Translations under genes and position numbers: made by a program
In this document: positions 51,983 to 62,836 of the stretch, piece by piece
Position numbering within the stretch: the first letter of the stretch is position 1
Layout of the letters: each line of letters begins with the position of its first letter
The notes under the pieces: generated by a model
Database searches by the model: none
The model's input: only the letters and a program-made list of their open reading frames with translations
What the model was told of the DNA's origin: nothing
Source: Planctobacterium marinum
Lineage (GTDB): Bacteria > Pseudomonadota > Gammaproteobacteria > Enterobacterales > Alteromonadaceae
DNA: 64,000 nt
Assembly: GCF_020687805.1 (NCBI RefSeq)
Contig: NZ_JAJEWQ010000003.1
Location: forward strand, 423,736 to 487,735
Direction: 5' to 3'

Positions 51983-52540
51983 CTAAATTTCCATTAATTC
52001 AGCTTCTTTGGTTTTCAGCAACTCATCAACTTGTTTTACAAAACGGTCAGTAGCTTGCTGAATGTTGTCTTCTGCTGCGCGTGCTTCGTCTTCGGAGATC
52101 TCTTTTTCTTTCAGCAGATCTTTTACGTCGCCATTAGCATCACGACGGATGTTGCGAATGCTGATACGGCCCTGTTCTGCTTCTCCACGTACAACTTTAA
52201 TGAGGTCTTTACGGCGCTCTTCCGTTAGAGGCGGCAGAGGAATTCGCATAGTGGTACCGGCAGTGATAGGGTTCAGTCCCAAATCAGATTGCAAAATGCC
52301 TTTTTCGACGGCCTGAATTGCACTTTTATCAAACACGGTCAATGCCAGAGTGCGTGAATCTTCAACCACTACGTTAGCCAGTTGGCGCAACGGTGTCGCT
52401 GCACCATAGTAAGATACCATCACGTTATCCAGTAAGCTTGGATGGGCACGACCGGTTCTGATTTTACTGAAGTTTACCTTTAGCGCGGAAATGCTTTTTT
52501 CCATGCGCTCTTTTGCATCTGCAAAAATTTCATCAATCAT
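51983..52540 (-). CDS. frr: Ribosome recycling factor
   Basis: Frr with EF-G splits post-termination ribosomes. The 185-residue protein has the two-domain form: a three-helix bundle with [11 protein letters not shown] near the N-terminus and a small beta domain with [17 protein letters not shown]. Length and order (pyrH-frr-uppS) are canonical. Confidence 0.97.
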   Translation of the reverse strand: MIDEIFADAKERMEKSISALKVNFSKIRTGRAHPSLLDNVMVSYYGAATPLRQLANVVVEDSRTLALTVFDKSAIQAVEKGILQSDLGLNPITAGTTMRIPLPPLTEERRKDLIKVVRGEAEQGRISIRNIRRDANGDVKDLLKEKEISEDEARAAEDNIQQATDRFVKQVDELLKTKEAELMEI

Positions 52541-52559
52541 TTTCTTAACCTTAAATATT

Positions 52560-53288
52560 TTAGTTGTTGTCTATCAACGTACCTTCGTCTTCACCCATCA
52601 CCACAGCTTTCAGACAGCCGGTTTTATTCATGTTAAAGACTTTAATCGGAATATTGTGATCTCGCGCCAGGGTAAATGCCGCCAGATCCATCACTTTTAA
52701 TTCTTTTTCCAGCACTTCGCTGTAATTCAGGTGCTTGTGCAAAACCGCTTCGGGATTCTTATTAGGATCGTCATTATAGACGCCATCGACCTTGGTACCT
52801 TTTAATACTACATCGGCTTCGATTTCAATGCCGCGTAAACAGGCAGCCGAATCAGTGGTAAAAAACGGATTTCCCGTACCGGCAGAAAAGATAACCACAC
52901 GACCGGATTTCAACAGGCTGATGGCCTCAGTCCAGTTGTAAGCATCACATACGCCGTTGAGGGGAATTGCGGACATCAGTCGGGCATTTACAAAGGCGCG
53001 ATGTAAGGCGTCGCGCATTGCCAGGCCATTCATAACCGTGGCCAACATACCCATATGGTCGCCTACCACCCGGTTCATGCCCGCTTTAGCCAGCCCTTCA
53101 CCACGAAACAGGTTACCACCACCGATAACCAGTCCAACCTGGATACCCAGTTCCACCAGCTCTTTAATTTCCGCGGCCATGCGGTCCAGGACTTTGGCGT
53201 CGATGCCAAAGGACTCATTACCCATCAGGGCTTCACCACTTAATTTTAACAGTATTCTTCGATAGGCTGGCTTAGAGCTGATACTCAT
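52560..53288 (-). CDS. pyrH: Uridylate kinase
   Basis: PyrH phosphorylates UMP to UDP and belongs to the amino acid kinase fold, not the usual nucleoside monophosphate kinases. The 242-residue protein shows [13 protein letters not shown] at the start, GGGNLFRG for phosphate binding and the acceptor region [13 protein letters not shown]. It starts after a gap of about 200 bases that contains the tsf terminator, so it probably has its own promoter. Confidence 0.97.
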   Translation of the reverse strand: MSISSKPAYRRILLKLSGEALMGNESFGIDAKVLDRMAAEIKELVELGIQVGLVIGGGNLFRGEGLAKAGMNRVVGDHMGMLATVMNGLAMRDALHRAFVNARLMSAIPLNGVCDAYNWTEAISLLKSGRVVIFSAGTGNPFFTTDSAACLRGIEIEADVVLKGTKVDGVYNDDPNKNPEAVLHKHLNYSEVLEKELKVMDLAAFTLARDHNIPIKVFNMNKTGCLKAVVMGEDEGTLIDNN

Positions 53289-53403
53289 GAAAACTTCTCA
53301 TCCTCAATGATTGTCAGGGGATTGGGGAACAAAAACCGTTTCAGTAAACATTACCTGAAAAGCACCACAAAAGTGTTAATCATGCTTTAAAAACAACGTA
53401 CTT

Positions 53404-53429
53404 AAAAAAAAGCACCTCTTTTGAGGTGC
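53404..53429 (-). terminator. Rho-independent terminator after tsf
   Basis: GCACCTC at 53412-53418 pairs with GAGGTGC at 53423-53429 with loop TTTT. On the minus strand it is followed by eight T residues. It separates the rpsB-tsf unit from pyrH and the genes beyond. The remaining 110 bases before pyrH have no clear -35/-10 pair that I can assign. Confidence 0.9.
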
Positions 53430-53490
53430 CTGTAGTTTATATGACAATGCTTTAATGCAAAAGCTTTTGTCAGATTTATTTACAAACAGC

Positions 53491-54363
53491 TTACTGCTTA
53501 GCAGCCGCCATTTGTGCCTGAACTTCGGCTGCGAAGTCTTCGGTCTTCTTCTCGATACCTTCACCCACTTCAAAACGGATGAAGTTGATAACGTCTGCAC
53601 TGTTGTCTTTCAGCAACTGACCAACGCTCATGGAAGGATCTTTAACGAAAGGCTGACCAGTCAGGCTGATTTCGCCAGTGAATTTCTTCATGCGGCCCAT
53701 AACCATTTTTTCTGCGATTTCAGCAGGCTTGCCGCTTTGCATCGCGATGTCGATTTGGATCGCTTTTTCTTTCTCAACAACGTCAGCTGGTACATCGTCA
53801 GGCTTAACGAATTGTGGGCTGCTGGCAGCAACGTGCATAGCAACGTCTTTAGACAAGTCTTCTGAACCGCCAGTTAGTACCGCGATAACACCGATACGTG
53901 CGCCGTGAACATAGGCGCCCAGGTTGTCACCTTCAACAGTAACAACGCGACGTACGTTGATGTTTTCACCAATTTTTGCAACCAGAGTATCACGCAGGTC
54001 AGAAACCGCAGCACCGTCGATTTCAGATGCATTCAGAGTTTCTACGTCACTGATCTTGTTAGCTGCAGCGAATTCTACCAATTTGTTACCAAACGCCAGG
54101 AAGCTTTCGTCACGCGCTACGAAGTCAGTTTCGCAGTTCAGTTCCATCATAGTGGCAACACCGGCGTTCACAGAAGTCAGGATCACACCTTCTGCAGCAA
54201 TACGACCTGCTTTCTTAGCCGCTTTTGCCTGGCCAGATTTGCGCATGTTCTCGATCGCCGCTTCGATGTCACCATCAGTCGCTTGCAATGCTTTTTTACA
54301 ATCCAGCATACCGGCGCCGGTACGCTCGCGAAGTTCTTTTACTTGAGCAGCAGTTACAGCCAT
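53491..54363 (-). CDS. tsf: Translation elongation factor Ts
   Basis: EF-Ts is the guanine nucleotide exchange factor for EF-Tu. The 290-residue protein has the N-terminal UBA-like domain ([19 protein letters not shown]), the conserved [13 protein letters not shown] motif that displaces the EF-Tu magnesium, and the two core subdomains. GAGGA lies seven bases before the ATG. It follows rpsB in the same order as in E. coli, with a hairpin in the gap. Confidence 0.97.
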   Translation of the reverse strand: MAVTAAQVKELRERTGAGMLDCKKALQATDGDIEAAIENMRKSGQAKAAKKAGRIAAEGVILTSVNAGVATMMELNCETDFVARDESFLAFGNKLVEFAAANKISDVETLNASEIDGAAVSDLRDTLVAKIGENINVRRVVTVEGDNLGAYVHGARIGVIAVLTGGSEDLSKDVAMHVAASSPQFVKPDDVPADVVEKEKAIQIDIAMQSGKPAEIAEKMVMGRMKKFTGEISLTGQPFVKDPSMSVGQLLKDNSADVINFIRFEVGEGIEKKTEDFAAEVQAQMAAAKQ

Positions 54364-54468
54364 CTGTATATCCTCAGGAATAAGTTTTAAATTTCATCGT
54401 AGAAAACAAGACCAGACGTCGGTCTCATTTTAAAAATATGGGGTAAATTCTATTTACCAGATTATTTT

Positions 54469-54493
54469 AAAACAGGGGCATAGCCCCTGTTTT
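54469..54493 (-). terminator. Hairpin between rpsB and tsf (attenuator-like)
   Basis: AAAACAGGGGC at 54469-54479 pairs with GCCCCTGTTTT at 54483-54493 around an ATA loop. On the minus strand the stem is followed by a short TTTTA run. An rpsB-tsf intergenic partial terminator is known in E. coli and lowers tsf transcription relative to rpsB; I infer the same role here. Confidence 0.75.
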
Positions 54494-54543
54494 CATCAAG
54501 TCTTACGACTTGTAACATGCATTTATGAATGCTGTGTTAAATC

Positions 54544-55275
54544 TTACTCAGCAGCTTCAACGAAGTCGTCGTTTTCAGCAATTGCTTCAAGATTTTGCTC
54601 ACGACCTTCAAGAGTCGCATCAGCAGCAGCGTTCAAATATAGCTGAACCGCACGGATCGCATCGTCGTTACCTGGGATGATGTAATCAATACCGTCTGGG
54701 TCAGTGTTAGTATCAACAACAGAAACCACAGGGATACCCAGGCTACGCGCTTCCGCGATAGCAATGTGCTCGTGGTTAGCGTCAATAACAAACAGACAAT
54801 CTGGTAAACCGCCCATGTCTTTGATACCACCCAGGCTGCTTTCCAGCTTTTCCATTTCACGAGTCAGCATCAATACTTCTTTCTTAGTCAGCTTGTCGAA
54901 AGTACCGTCCTGAGATTGTTGCTCAAGATCTTTCAGACGCTTGATTGACTGACGAACTGTTTTCCAGTTAGTCAACATACCACCTAACCAACGCTTGTTT
55001 ACGTAGTATTGGTCGCATTTCAATGCAGCTTCTTTTACAGCTTCGCCAGCAGCGCGCTTAGTACCTACGAAAAGGATTTTACCTTTACGAGCAGAAACAG
55101 AAGACAAGTAAGACAGTGCATCATTGAACAAAGGAACTGTTTTTTCCAGGTTAATGATGTGAACTTTGTTACGAGCGCCAAAAATGAAAGGCTTCATTTT
55201 TGGGTTCCAGTAGCGAGTTTGGTGACCGAAGTGAACACCAGCTTGCAGCATGTCACGCATAGACACGTTTGCCAT
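54544..55275 (-). CDS. rpsB: 30S ribosomal protein S2
   Basis: S2 binds the 30S head-body junction and is needed for S1 assembly. The ATG at 55275 gives [33 protein letters not shown], matching the family; GAGGAA lies seven bases upstream. An earlier in-frame TTG at 55290 overlaps that site and is rejected. The protein has 243 residues with the signature regions [15 protein letters not shown] and [19 protein letters not shown]. Confidence 0.97.
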   Translation of the reverse strand: MANVSMRDMLQAGVHFGHQTRYWNPKMKPFIFGARNKVHIINLEKTVPLFNDALSYLSSVSARKGKILFVGTKRAAGEAVKEAALKCDQYYVNKRWLGGMLTNWKTVRQSIKRLKDLEQQSQDGTFDKLTKKEVLMLTREMEKLESSLGGIKDMGGLPDCLFVIDANHEHIAIAEARSLGIPVVSVVDTNTDPDGIDYIIPGNDDAIRAVQLYLNAAADATLEGREQNLEAIAENDDFVEAAE

Positions 55276-55596
55276 AATTAATTTCCTCAATTGGGGTTAG
55301 GCCTCCATACATCCCAATTTTCGATCCTGTTTCCCGTGAGAAAAGCCAGACACCCCGAAAATCGTGTCGATGTATGTGTGTTTTAAATAAAATTATACGC
55401 TGGAACACAACTCAGATTTTGAGCACATGTTTCAGGCGCGGCGCTTTATACCATTTATCAGCCCCTAACTCAACGTTTTTAAGGCTTTTATCTGGATATG
55501 GTGGCGACCTGGCTGTCCGCCTGGCTATACATCTAATGCCAGACCAGGTAAACTTACCGGCTTAAAATGTAATAAACCTTCTATCAGGAAAGAATC
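55276..55596. promoter_or_regulatory. Divergent promoter region of rpsB and map
   Basis: The 321 bases hold the rpsB leader and both promoters. On the minus strand TATAAT at 55392-55397 is a good -10 element, about 117 bases before the rpsB start, without a good -35. The long leader is consistent with the known autoregulation of rpsB by S2 through its 5' untranslated region, but I have not shown its structure. On the plus side a small dyad, GGTAA/TTACC at 55547-55558, precedes map. No gene is seen. Confidence 0.55.
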
Positions 55597-56391
55597 TTGA
55601 CGATAACTATCAAAACCCCGGAAGAAATTGAAAAAATGCGAGTGGCCGGAAAACTTGCATCAGAAGTCCTGGAAATGATCGGTGAGCACGTCAAAAAAGG
55701 TGTGACCACAGACCAACTCAATACAATTTGTCATGACTATATAGTCAACGTGCAGGGGGGAATTCCTGCACCGTTAAATTATGGCAACCCGCCTTTTCCA
55801 AAATCTATCTGCACTTCGGTGAATCACGTTATTTGTCATGGCATCCCGTCGGACAAAAAACTGAAAGATGGCGACATTGTTAATATCGATGTCACCGTAA
55901 TTAAAGACGGCTACCACGGCGACACGTCTAAGATGTTTGTGGTGGGCAAACCCAGTATTTTGGCAGAACGACTCATCACCATTACGCAGGAATGTCTGTA
56001 CAAAGGTATCGAAATTGTCAAACCAGGTACACGTATTGGTGACATCGGCGCAGTGATCCAGGAACACGCAGAAAAACACCATTACTCAGTAGTGCGGGAA
56101 TATTGTGGTCATGGCATAGGCGCCAGTTTCCACGAAGAACCGCAAATCCTGCACTACGGCAAAGCGGGAACCGGAGAAGTACTCAAGGAAGGCATGTGTT
56201 TTACCATCGAACCCATGATCAACGCCGGAAAGCGCTACAGCAAACTATTACCAGATGACTGGACCGTGGTCACCAAAGACCGAAGCCTGAGTGCACAGTG
56301 GGAACATACCCTGCTGGTAACCAGTGATGGTTGCGAAATTCTCACGCTTCGCTCTGACGAAACCATCGACAGAGTCATTAAAGCCGCTTAA
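55597..56391 (+). CDS. map: Methionine aminopeptidase, type I
   Basis: Map removes the initiator methionine from nascent proteins. The 264-residue protein has the metal-binding residues of the pita-bread fold: the aspartates in DVTVIKDGYHGDTS, the histidine in GHGIGASFHEEP, and the glutamates in TIEPMI and WEHT. The start is the TTG at 55597, preceded by AGGA at 55586-55589. It is divergent from rpsB, as in many gammaproteobacteria. Confidence 0.96.
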   Translation: MTITIKTPEEIEKMRVAGKLASEVLEMIGEHVKKGVTTDQLNTICHDYIVNVQGGIPAPLNYGNPPFPKSICTSVNHVICHGIPSDKKLKDGDIVNIDVTVIKDGYHGDTSKMFVVGKPSILAERLITITQECLYKGIEIVKPGTRIGDIGAVIQEHAEKHHYSVVREYCGHGIGASFHEEPQILHYGKAGTGEVLKEGMCFTIEPMINAGKRYSKLLPDDWTVVTKDRSLSAQWEHTLLVTSDGCEILTLRSDETIDRVIKAA

Positions 56392-56427
56392 CTCATTCGC
56401 CACCATATTATTGCAGGGGACACAGCA

Positions 56428-59058
56428 TTGGCATTTCAAAGTCTACTCAGCCAGGTGCGGTTAATCACCAGCCCCGGCAATACTCAGGCATTTAAAGAAT
56501 GTATTAGTAACTCCTACGAGTGGTTGGAAAAGGAATTCGAAACCACCGATGTAAATACCCTGGTGACAGGGCGTGCGGCCTTTGTTGATACCGTTTTAAG
56601 CCATATCTGGCGCTTGTTGGATTTACAGGATGTGCCGCAACTGGCCCTGGTGGCCGTGGGCGGATATGGGCGCGGTCACCTGCAACCACATTCGGATGTT
56701 GACCTGCTTATTCTGTCTCACAAAGCGTTAGATAAAACCATCCAGGAAAAGGTGACGCAATTTATCACCATACTCTGGGACATCGGACTGGACATAGGTC
56801 AATCGGTCAGAACAGTAAAAGAAACCATCAAACTGGCCAAAGAAGATGTCACCATTGCCACCAATCTGATTGAATCCAGAGTGCTGGCCGGTAGCAAAAC
56901 CGTTTTTGAAGATTTACACGACAAGATGCAGTCGAGGGCGTTTTGGCCCAGCAAATTGTTCTACACCGCCAAATACGATGAGCAGCAAATCAGGCATGCC
57001 AAATTCAATGGCACCAGTTATAACCTGGAACCCAATATTAAAGAGAACCCCGGATGTTTGCGGGACATCCAATGTATTGGTTGGGTCGCTAAAAAGCATT
57101 TTAGCGTGCTCAAAGGAAAAGACCTGGTAGATTACGGTTATTTTACCCGCGAAGAGTTAGATGAACTGACCGAATGTCGCACCCAATTATGGCGTATTCG
57201 CTTCGTACTGCACATTATCGCTGGTCGCAGTGAAAACCGTTTGTTATTCGATTATCAGCCAGAGGTGGCCCGTCGACTTGGCTACGGTGATGATGGCAAA
57301 GCCTCTGTCGAAAAAATGATGAAAGCCTTTTTCCGTGTAGTGCGCCGGGTACGGGAGCTGAATGAAATGCTGCTGGGCCATTTCCGCCATGAAATGTTGC
57401 GGGAAAAGCTCAAGGTTACCGCTGACATTTCAGCTGATTTTAATGTGTTAGGCGGCCTGATCCACGCCAAACACGATAAAGTTTTTGACAGTCCGGTCAA
57501 AATTATGGATTTCTTTCACATTATTTCTGACTATTCTGACATCACAGGACTGCACGCCACTACTTTGCGACTTTTACGCAATGCACGTCGGGTATATCAG
57601 GAGCAGGACATTTTTTTGTGTCAGTACCCGGAATGTCGCACGGTCTTTTTAGAGTTAGTCAAAAAACCAGAGTTCTTTGAGCTGGCCTGGGATCTGATGC
57701 ATAAGCACGGCATCATGCAGAGTTATATTTCGCAGTGGAACCACATCGTTGGCATGATGCAATTCGACTTGTTTCACGCCTACACAGTAGACGAACATAC
57801 TCACCGCCTGATTAAAAACCTGGCCCGTTACAACCGCAAAGAAAATGATCATGAATTTCCTCGCTGTGGCCGCATTATGCGCAACGCAGATAAACCTGAA
57901 TTATTGTTTTTAGCCGGAATATTTCACGATATTGCCAAAGGCCGCAATGGTGATCATTCCAAATTAGGGGCGCAAGATGTTGAGCAATTTTGCCAGTTGC
58001 ATGACATTCCCGAAAAAGACAAGAATCTGATTAAATGGCTGGTAGAACACCACCTGTTGATGTCGGTGGTTGCCCAGCGCCGTGATATTTATGATCCGGA
58101 AGTTATCCAGGAGTTTGCTGCGACAGTAAGAACCCAGGAACATCTGGAGCACTTATACGCCTTGACCCTGGCAGATATCAGAGCCACGAACAGTAACTTG
58201 TGGAATGAATGGAAGTCTTCGTTGTTGAGAGAGCTGTTCATCATGACCCAAAAAGCCCTGGAGAACGGCCTGGAAAACAAAGTGGACCTGCAGTCCCGGG
58301 AAGATGAGCACAAAGCCAGCGCTATGAAATCGCTGCTGGAAGACTATGAAGAGTCAGCGGTCCTGAAAGCCTGGGAAAACTTTCCGCCAGACTACTTTGC
58401 CCGCTTTAAACCGGAACAAATCGCCTGGCACACGCATATTGTCCTGCACAACCAATACAATGAACAATACCCATTAGTGGTCGCCGTAACCGATGGCACC
58501 GCAAAAAGTGGCACCGAGCTGATGTTATACGGCGCAGACCGCCCTCGCCTGTTTGCACAGGTGGCCTCTGTTTTAGACAGTCGCAACTGCTCGATTCAGG
58601 ACGCCCAACTAATGACCACCAAAGATGGTTATATCTTTGACAGTTTTATTATTTTGGAACAGGACGGAAAACGCATAAGCTCCCCCAGCAGATTGAAAAG
58701 CCTGCAAGACGCTATTGTGACACAATTACAAAAACCTGGCGTAGAACACGTGAATAAACGCCGCATCCCCAGGCAGCTTAAACAACTCGCAGTACCCACC
58801 AAAGTACGCTTTTTTGGTAATCAGGATGACGTTACCATGATGGAGTTAGAAGCCTTAGATGCGCCAGGGTTACTGGCCAAATTGGGGCACATTTTTGTCG
58901 AACAGGATCTCTCGTTACACCACGCTAAGATCACCACCATCGGTGAACGAGCAGAAGATCTCTTTATTCTCAGCAATGGCGAAGGAAAATGCCTGAGCAA
59001 TGAGCAACAGGTGGAATTAAAACGAAAAGTCACTGAGCGACTGTCAGACAATCACTAA
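56428..59058 (+). CDS. glnD: Bifunctional uridylyltransferase/uridylyl-removing enzyme GlnD
   Basis: GlnD senses glutamine and uridylylates or deuridylylates PII proteins to control nitrogen assimilation. The 876-residue protein has the nucleotidyltransferase motif [19 protein letters not shown] near residues 90-108, an HD hydrolase domain with [13 protein letters not shown] (about 495-507), and two C-terminal ACT domains (about 690-770 and 800-870). The start is the TTG at 56428, with GGGGA seven bases upstream. It lies between map and dapD, 36 bases after map. Confidence 0.96.
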   Translation: MAFQSLLSQVRLITSPGNTQAFKECISNSYEWLEKEFETTDVNTLVTGRAAFVDTVLSHIWRLLDLQDVPQLALVAVGGYGRGHLQPHSDVDLLILSHKALDKTIQEKVTQFITILWDIGLDIGQSVRTVKETIKLAKEDVTIATNLIESRVLAGSKTVFEDLHDKMQSRAFWPSKLFYTAKYDEQQIRHAKFNGTSYNLEPNIKENPGCLRDIQCIGWVAKKHFSVLKGKDLVDYGYFTREELDELTECRTQLWRIRFVLHIIAGRSENRLLFDYQPEVARRLGYGDDGKASVEKMMKAFFRVVRRVRELNEMLLGHFRHEMLREKLKVTADISADFNVLGGLIHAKHDKVFDSPVKIMDFFHIISDYSDITGLHATTLRLLRNARRVYQEQDIFLCQYPECRTVFLELVKKPEFFELAWDLMHKHGIMQSYISQWNHIVGMMQFDLFHAYTVDEHTHRLIKNLARYNRKENDHEFPRCGRIMRNADKPELLFLAGIFHDIAKGRNGDHSKLGAQDVEQFCQLHDIPEKDKNLIKWLVEHHLLMSVVAQRRDIYDPEVIQEFAATVRTQEHLEHLYALTLADIRATNSNLWNEWKSSLLRELFIMTQKALENGLENKVDLQSREDEHKASAMKSLLEDYEESAVLKAWENFPPDYFARFKPEQIAWHTHIVLHNQYNEQYPLVVAVTDGTAKSGTELMLYGADRPRLFAQVASVLDSRNCSIQDAQLMTTKDGYIFDSFIILEQDGKRISSPSRLKSLQDAIVTQLQKPGVEHVNKRRIPRQLKQLAVPTKVRFFGNQDDVTMMELEALDAPGLLAKLGHIFVEQDLSLHHAKITTIGERAEDLFILSNGEGKCLSNEQQVELKRKVTERLSDNH

Positions 59059-59087
59059 TTATTGAACCAACAGGAACTAAACACCGC

Positions 59088-59921
59088 ATGAGCAATTTGT
59101 CAGACTTGCAAACCATCATCGAAGCAGCATTTGAAAAGCGCGCCAATATCACTCCGGCTACAGCAGATGACGCTGTTAAACTGGCCGTGCAACAATCCAT
59201 CGCCCTACTGAATTCAGGTGAAGCGCGCGTAGCCGAAAAAATTGCCGGTGAATGGGTGGTTCATCAATGGCTTAAAAAGGCCGTATTACTGTTTTTCCGA
59301 CTGCATGACAACGCCGTCATGGACGGTGCAGAAAGCCGCTTTTACGACAAAGTCCCGTTAAAATTCTCCGATTACAGCGCCGAACAATTTCAACAGGAAG
59401 GTATGCGCGTCGTACCTCCGGCCACAGTACGTACCGGCAGTTACATAGGTAAAAATGTGGTACTGATGCCCTCCTACGTCAATATCGGCGCCTTTGTGGA
59501 TGAAGGCACCATGGTTGACACCTGGGCGACCGTAGGCTCCTGTGCACAGATTGGCAAAAACGTGCACCTATCTGGCGGTGTGGGAATCGGTGGCGTACTG
59601 GAGCCACTGCAGGCCAACCCCACCATTATCGAAGACAATTGCTTTATCGGTGCCCGATCTGAGATTGTTGAGGGCGTGATCGTTGAAGAAGGCGCCGTGA
59701 TTTCAATGGGTGTTTATATAGGTCAAAGCACAAGAATTTACGACCGTGAAACCGGCGAAGTTCACTATGGTCGCGTACCGGCTGGCGCCGTTGTGGTACC
59801 GGGTAACCTGCCTTCAAAAGATGGCAAGTACAGCCTGTATGCCGCCATTATTGTGAAAAAAGTAGATGCGCAAACCCGCTCGAAAGTCGGCATTAATGCG
59901 CTACTTCGCGGCGCGGAATAA
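59088..59921 (+). CDS. dapD: 2,3,4,5-tetrahydropyridine-2,6-dicarboxylate N-succinyltransferase
   Basis: DapD succinylates tetrahydrodipicolinate in lysine and diaminopimelate synthesis. The 277-residue protein has an N-terminal helical domain and a left-handed beta-helix with motifs [18 protein letters not shown] and [12 protein letters not shown]. It lies 29 bases after glnD, so it is probably co-transcribed. It is convergent with yqcA. Confidence 0.97.
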   Translation: MSNLSDLQTIIEAAFEKRANITPATADDAVKLAVQQSIALLNSGEARVAEKIAGEWVVHQWLKKAVLLFFRLHDNAVMDGAESRFYDKVPLKFSDYSAEQFQQEGMRVVPPATVRTGSYIGKNVVLMPSYVNIGAFVDEGTMVDTWATVGSCAQIGKNVHLSGGVGIGGVLEPLQANPTIIEDNCFIGARSEIVEGVIVEEGAVISMGVYIGQSTRIYDRETGEVHYGRVPAGAVVVPGNLPSKDGKYSLYAAIIVKKVDAQTRSKVGINALLRGAE

Positions 59922-59943
59922 CACCGCCAAAACACCGCTTAAT

Positions 59944-59974
59944 GTGGGGCGGAATGACTTTCCTCCTGCCCCAC
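59944..59974. terminator. Hairpin between convergent dapD and yqcA
   Basis: GTGGGGC at 59944-59950 pairs with GCCCCAC at 59968-59974, and GGAA/TTCC can extend the stem inside the loop. It lies between two convergent stops, a position for a bidirectional terminator, but no clear T-run follows, so efficiency is uncertain. Confidence 0.5.
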
Positions 59975-60030
59975 CCATTTCTGCAGTCTGTTGATTTTTG
60001 CTATGGGATTCGATAGCAGTTCAACAGGCT

Positions 60031-60474
60031 TTAATTAATCTTAAACAACTGCTCCACCCAGGGCACGACTTCAGCTTCTGGCTCAAAGGTTTCCATGGCA
60101 TCGACAATAAACAAGTCCGCCAGTGGGCTGCCCTGTAGCTCGGTGAGGATATCAAACATAGTGCGACCAGCACCGCCAAAGGTATCGCCATAACTGCTAT
60201 CACCCAAAGCTGCGACTGCAAAGGATTTACCGGTCATTAATGGCATCTGATCGCGCAAATCCTGGGCAAAAAATTCAATGTTAGGTGGTAAGTCTCCTTG
60301 CCCGGTTGTAGAGGTGATGACCACCACATTTTCTGCGTCTTTAAAATCGCCAATTTCAGGCTCGCCAAACAGGGTGACATCGTGCCCCATCTCAACCAAT
60401 TTCTCTTCACATTGTTCAGCAACATGCTGGGCGTTGCCGTATACCGAGCCGACAAAAATACTTACACTGGCCAC
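60031..60474 (-). CDS. yqcA: Flavodoxin YqcA
   Basis: This short-chain flavodoxin binds FMN and carries electrons. The 147-residue protein has the phosphate loop FVGSVYGNA and the FMN-contact blocks STTGQGDLPPN and ALGDSSYGDTFGGAG. The GTG at 60474 is chosen because GGAG lies six bases upstream and MASVSIFVG aligns with the E. coli YqcA start; an ATG four codons earlier is the alternative. It overlaps the truC end, and yqcC-truC-yqcA is an E. coli-like arrangement. Its redox partner is not known. Confidence 0.88.
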   Translation of the reverse strand: MASVSIFVGSVYGNAQHVAEQCEEKLVEMGHDVTLFGEPEIGDFKDAENVVVITSTTGQGDLPPNIEFFAQDLRDQMPLMTGKSFAVAALGDSSYGDTFGGAGRTMFDILTELQGSPLADLFIVDAMETFEPEAEVVPWVEQLFKIN

Positions 60475-61268
60475 CAGGTTCTCCATAAATGATTAATCGT
60501 TGTCTCGTCCAAGCCCCATTGCGTCCATAATTTCTCAAAACGGTCAGACAAACTGCAATTAAGTGTTATCTGTTCACCGCTATGGGGATGACTGAATTTA
60601 ATTTGGTGGGACCATAATGCCAGACCGGGGAAATTACAAGACTCTCTTAAAAAACGATTGTGTTTATTGTCACCATAATTCACATCACCCACAATCGGAT
60701 GTCGCAAATGGGACATATGGCGACGCAATTGATGTTTGCGTCCGGTCTGCGGCCCCAATAGTACCAGGCTGTAACGGGCGGTAGGATACTTACCCACCGA
60801 ATGCGGTAATTCCACCTGTTGTAAACAACGAAATGCCGATATCGCCTCCTGTGCAGGCTTGTCCTGTCGGGCCTTTTTATCGGCAATCTTATCCAGCTTT
60901 TCCTGCAGAGGATGATCAACGATACCTTGCTCTGCGATATATCCACGTACCACCGCCAGATAGCGCTTTTCCATCAAATGTTGCGCCAGTTGCTCGCTGA
61001 GTAAGCGGGCGGTTTCTGAATTCAAAGCAAATACCAGGATGCCGGCCGTCGGTTTATCCAGGCGATGTACCGGAAATACATGTTGACCAATCTGATCACG
61101 CACCATCTGCATGGCAAACCGGGTTTCATGCCGGTCAATCATACTGCGATGCACCAGGAGTCCGGCGGGTTTGTCCACCACGACCATGCACTCATCCTGA
61201 TACAACAGGGGCAACTGTTCCGGAATATGTAATTCAGGGCAGGACATAGGTTCAGAGGACAGGTTCAT
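60462..61268 (-). CDS. truC: tRNA pseudouridine(65) synthase TruC
   Basis: TruC makes pseudouridine at position 65 of some tRNAs. It is an RluA-family enzyme; the catalytic Asp lies in HRLDKPTAG at about residues 68-76, and the family blocks GRKHQLRRHMSHLRHPIVGD follow. The 268-residue length is close to E. coli TruC. It overlaps yqcC by 17 bases and yqcA by 13, so the three are a tight operon. Confidence 0.93.
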   Translation of the reverse strand: MNLSSEPMSCPELHIPEQLPLLYQDECMVVVDKPAGLLVHRSMIDRHETRFAMQMVRDQIGQHVFPVHRLDKPTAGILVFALNSETARLLSEQLAQHLMEKRYLAVVRGYIAEQGIVDHPLQEKLDKIADKKARQDKPAQEAISAFRCLQQVELPHSVGKYPTARYSLVLLGPQTGRKHQLRRHMSHLRHPIVGDVNYGDNKHNRFLRESCNFPGLALWSHQIKFSHPHSGEQITLNCSLSDRFEKLWTQWGLDETTINHLWRTWWPV

Positions 61269-61641
61269 GGCACTTCGCAGACAGATTATCCAGGCTGGCT
61301 AAGATGCGCAAAAGCGCAGTCCTTACCTCATGTCCGGCCAACACTTCTTCAGCGTAGGGAGTGATATTGGCCACTGGTACGGTTTGCCCTGATGTAATAA
61401 GCAAACGCATTTTTGGCAAATAAATAAACTGCAGCCACTGCGAAAAGCTGATCTGGCCGACGCCAAAAGGATTGGTTACCTGAGCAACTGACAACTTATT
61501 GTATTGCCACAGGTTGAATTTTTTCAGTGTCGCCTCCAGTTCCTGCAACTGGTTTGACAGAGCCAGTTGAGCGCATTTGGCGTTTGAGTCTGTGCCAGTC
61601 AGAAACCACCTCCATTTACACGATAACAAATAGATTAGCAT
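61252..61641 (-). CDS. yqcC: YqcC family protein (DUF446)
   Basis: This is a small uncharacterised protein of up to 129 residues. The conserved DUF446 features are present: a helical N-terminus (QLQELEATLKKFNLW), the WLQFIYLPKM segment and PYAEEVL. Its place upstream of truC and yqcA matches E. coli. The true start is uncertain. The ATG at 61641 lacks a ribosome site and adds a hydrophobic segment unlike the family, whereas a CTG at 61600-61602 has GGAGG six bases upstream and would give 116 residues. No molecular function is known. Confidence 0.8.
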   Translation of the reverse strand: MLIYLLSCKWRWFLTGTDSNAKCAQLALSNQLQELEATLKKFNLWQYNKLSVAQVTNPFGVGQISFSQWLQFIYLPKMRLLITSGQTVPVANITPYAEEVLAGHEVRTALLRILASLDNLSAKCHEPVL

Positions 61642-61762
61642 TACCCAGGTAAGCTTAATTCACAGTTGCGAATTTGAAGCTGTCGCCTGCGTGAAAAAGG
61701 GGCCAACGATCCCGGCCGCATACGCAGCACAATAACGCCGTCGACAGGATGCGCCCAGGGAC

Positions 61763-61793
61763 TTGAGTAAAAAGCGTTTAGTTTGGGTATAAT
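61763..61793 (+). promoter_or_regulatory. Sigma-70-like promoter of the DUF3549 gene
   Basis: TATAAT at 61788-61793 is a consensus -10 element, with TTGAGT at 61763-61768 as a likely -35 at a spacing of 19. Transcription would start near 61800, giving a leader of about 26 bases to the ATG at 61826. This placement excludes the in-frame TTG at 61802 as the start. Confidence 0.65.
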
Positions 61794-61825
61794 ACCGCGA
61801 TTTGCAATTAATTTCAGAGAGCTAC

Positions 61826-62836
61826 ATGACCAGAATCACTACGATAAGCGAGTTTTTATTAGAAGCCGGTACCGAATATCGCATCGTAGATATGGGCCGG
61901 GCTTTCAGATTGCTGGACAACCAGGCATTTTTGAATATCGAAACGGCAGCCGCACCGGCACCGTTGCCCAGGCAACAAATGATGTGGCTGGGCATTTTAT
62001 TCTGGAATAAAAGTTTGTCCAGCCAACATTATATCTGGTTTATCAAACTGCCACTGGATGAACGAGGCAATGTTATTACTGCACAGCGCGACCAGTTTCT
62101 CAGCATAGTGGTTGAGGCCCTGGGCACGGAACTGTTAAACGACGACAGCGAAAAATCGCTACCCGATAATCCTTTTCTGTTTACCCCTAATCAGGCACAA
62201 CTGGCTGACTTCAATAGTTTCGCAAAAAAAAGGCTGGGTCTGCCCCCCGGGCAATTTTATAACGATGCCAAAAACTATATCGCCCGGCCTGACTTGCATG
62301 ACTGGCAAATCATTGCAGTTCAAGGTTTAAGTGACGTGGTGTTTAATCTCAATCTGGACCACAACGCCAAACACATCGAGCAAAACTTTGCCAGTTATGA
62401 CCAGGTGGTTCAGCATTCATTGCTGGCATCAATGGAAAACACGGCATTGCCCGAAGCATTAAGCCAATTCTTGTTTCAGCAGCTAAAAGCCGCCAGGCCA
62501 GAAGAAAAAATCTTTAATCACCTGCTGCGAGCGTTAACTCATTTTGATGGTTTAACAGAGCTTCGCGCTAACCTGAAGGTTATCCTGGAACAATCTCTGA
62601 GTACTGCTGATACCCTGATTGTAATCGCCGGTCGCCACTGGCAGTTACTGGAAGATTACCCGTTTTTAACTGCGTACATGCAGGAAGCGGCCCGACTGGA
62701 TTTACTGCCCGCCTTGTATTCCGACCTGGTACAAATTCCCGGACTCAGAGACATCATGCTGCAACGCCTCAGGGATCCTGAGCGCAGTGAGCTGCTGGCA
62801 AAAGGTATAAATCAATTATTTGGACGTAGCAATTAA
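61826..62836 (+). CDS. DUF3549 family protein
   Basis: This 336-residue soluble protein is of the DUF3549 family found in Vibrio, Shewanella and Alteromonas relatives. It is rich in helices, with conserved segments such as RIVDMGRAFRLLDNQAFL and PDLHDWQIIAVQGLSDV; no catalytic motif is visible. It is usually next to a DUF3301 gene, as it is here. The ATG at 61826 fits the promoter just upstream. The function is unknown. Confidence 0.85.
   Translation: MTRITTISEFLLEAGTEYRIVDMGRAFRLLDNQAFLNIETAAAPAPLPRQQMMWLGILFWNKSLSSQHYIWFIKLPLDERGNVITAQRDQFLSIVVEALGTELLNDDSEKSLPDNPFLFTPNQAQLADFNSFAKKRLGLPPGQFYNDAKNYIARPDLHDWQIIAVQGLSDVVFNLNLDHNAKHIEQNFASYDQVVQHSLLASMENTALPEALSQFLFQQLKAARPEEKIFNHLLRALTHFDGLTELRANLKVILEQSLSTADTLIVIAGRHWQLLEDYPFLTAYMQEAARLDLLPALYSDLVQIPGLRDIMLQRLRDPERSELLAKGINQLFGRSN

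Noticed and set aside
55010-55590. Plus-strand open frames over rpsB and its leader
   Set aside because: They are antisense to rpsB or lie in its promoter region, with no homology or ribosome site.
61802-61804. TTG start for the DUF3549 gene
   Set aside because: It would coincide with the predicted transcription start; the ATG at 61826 fits.
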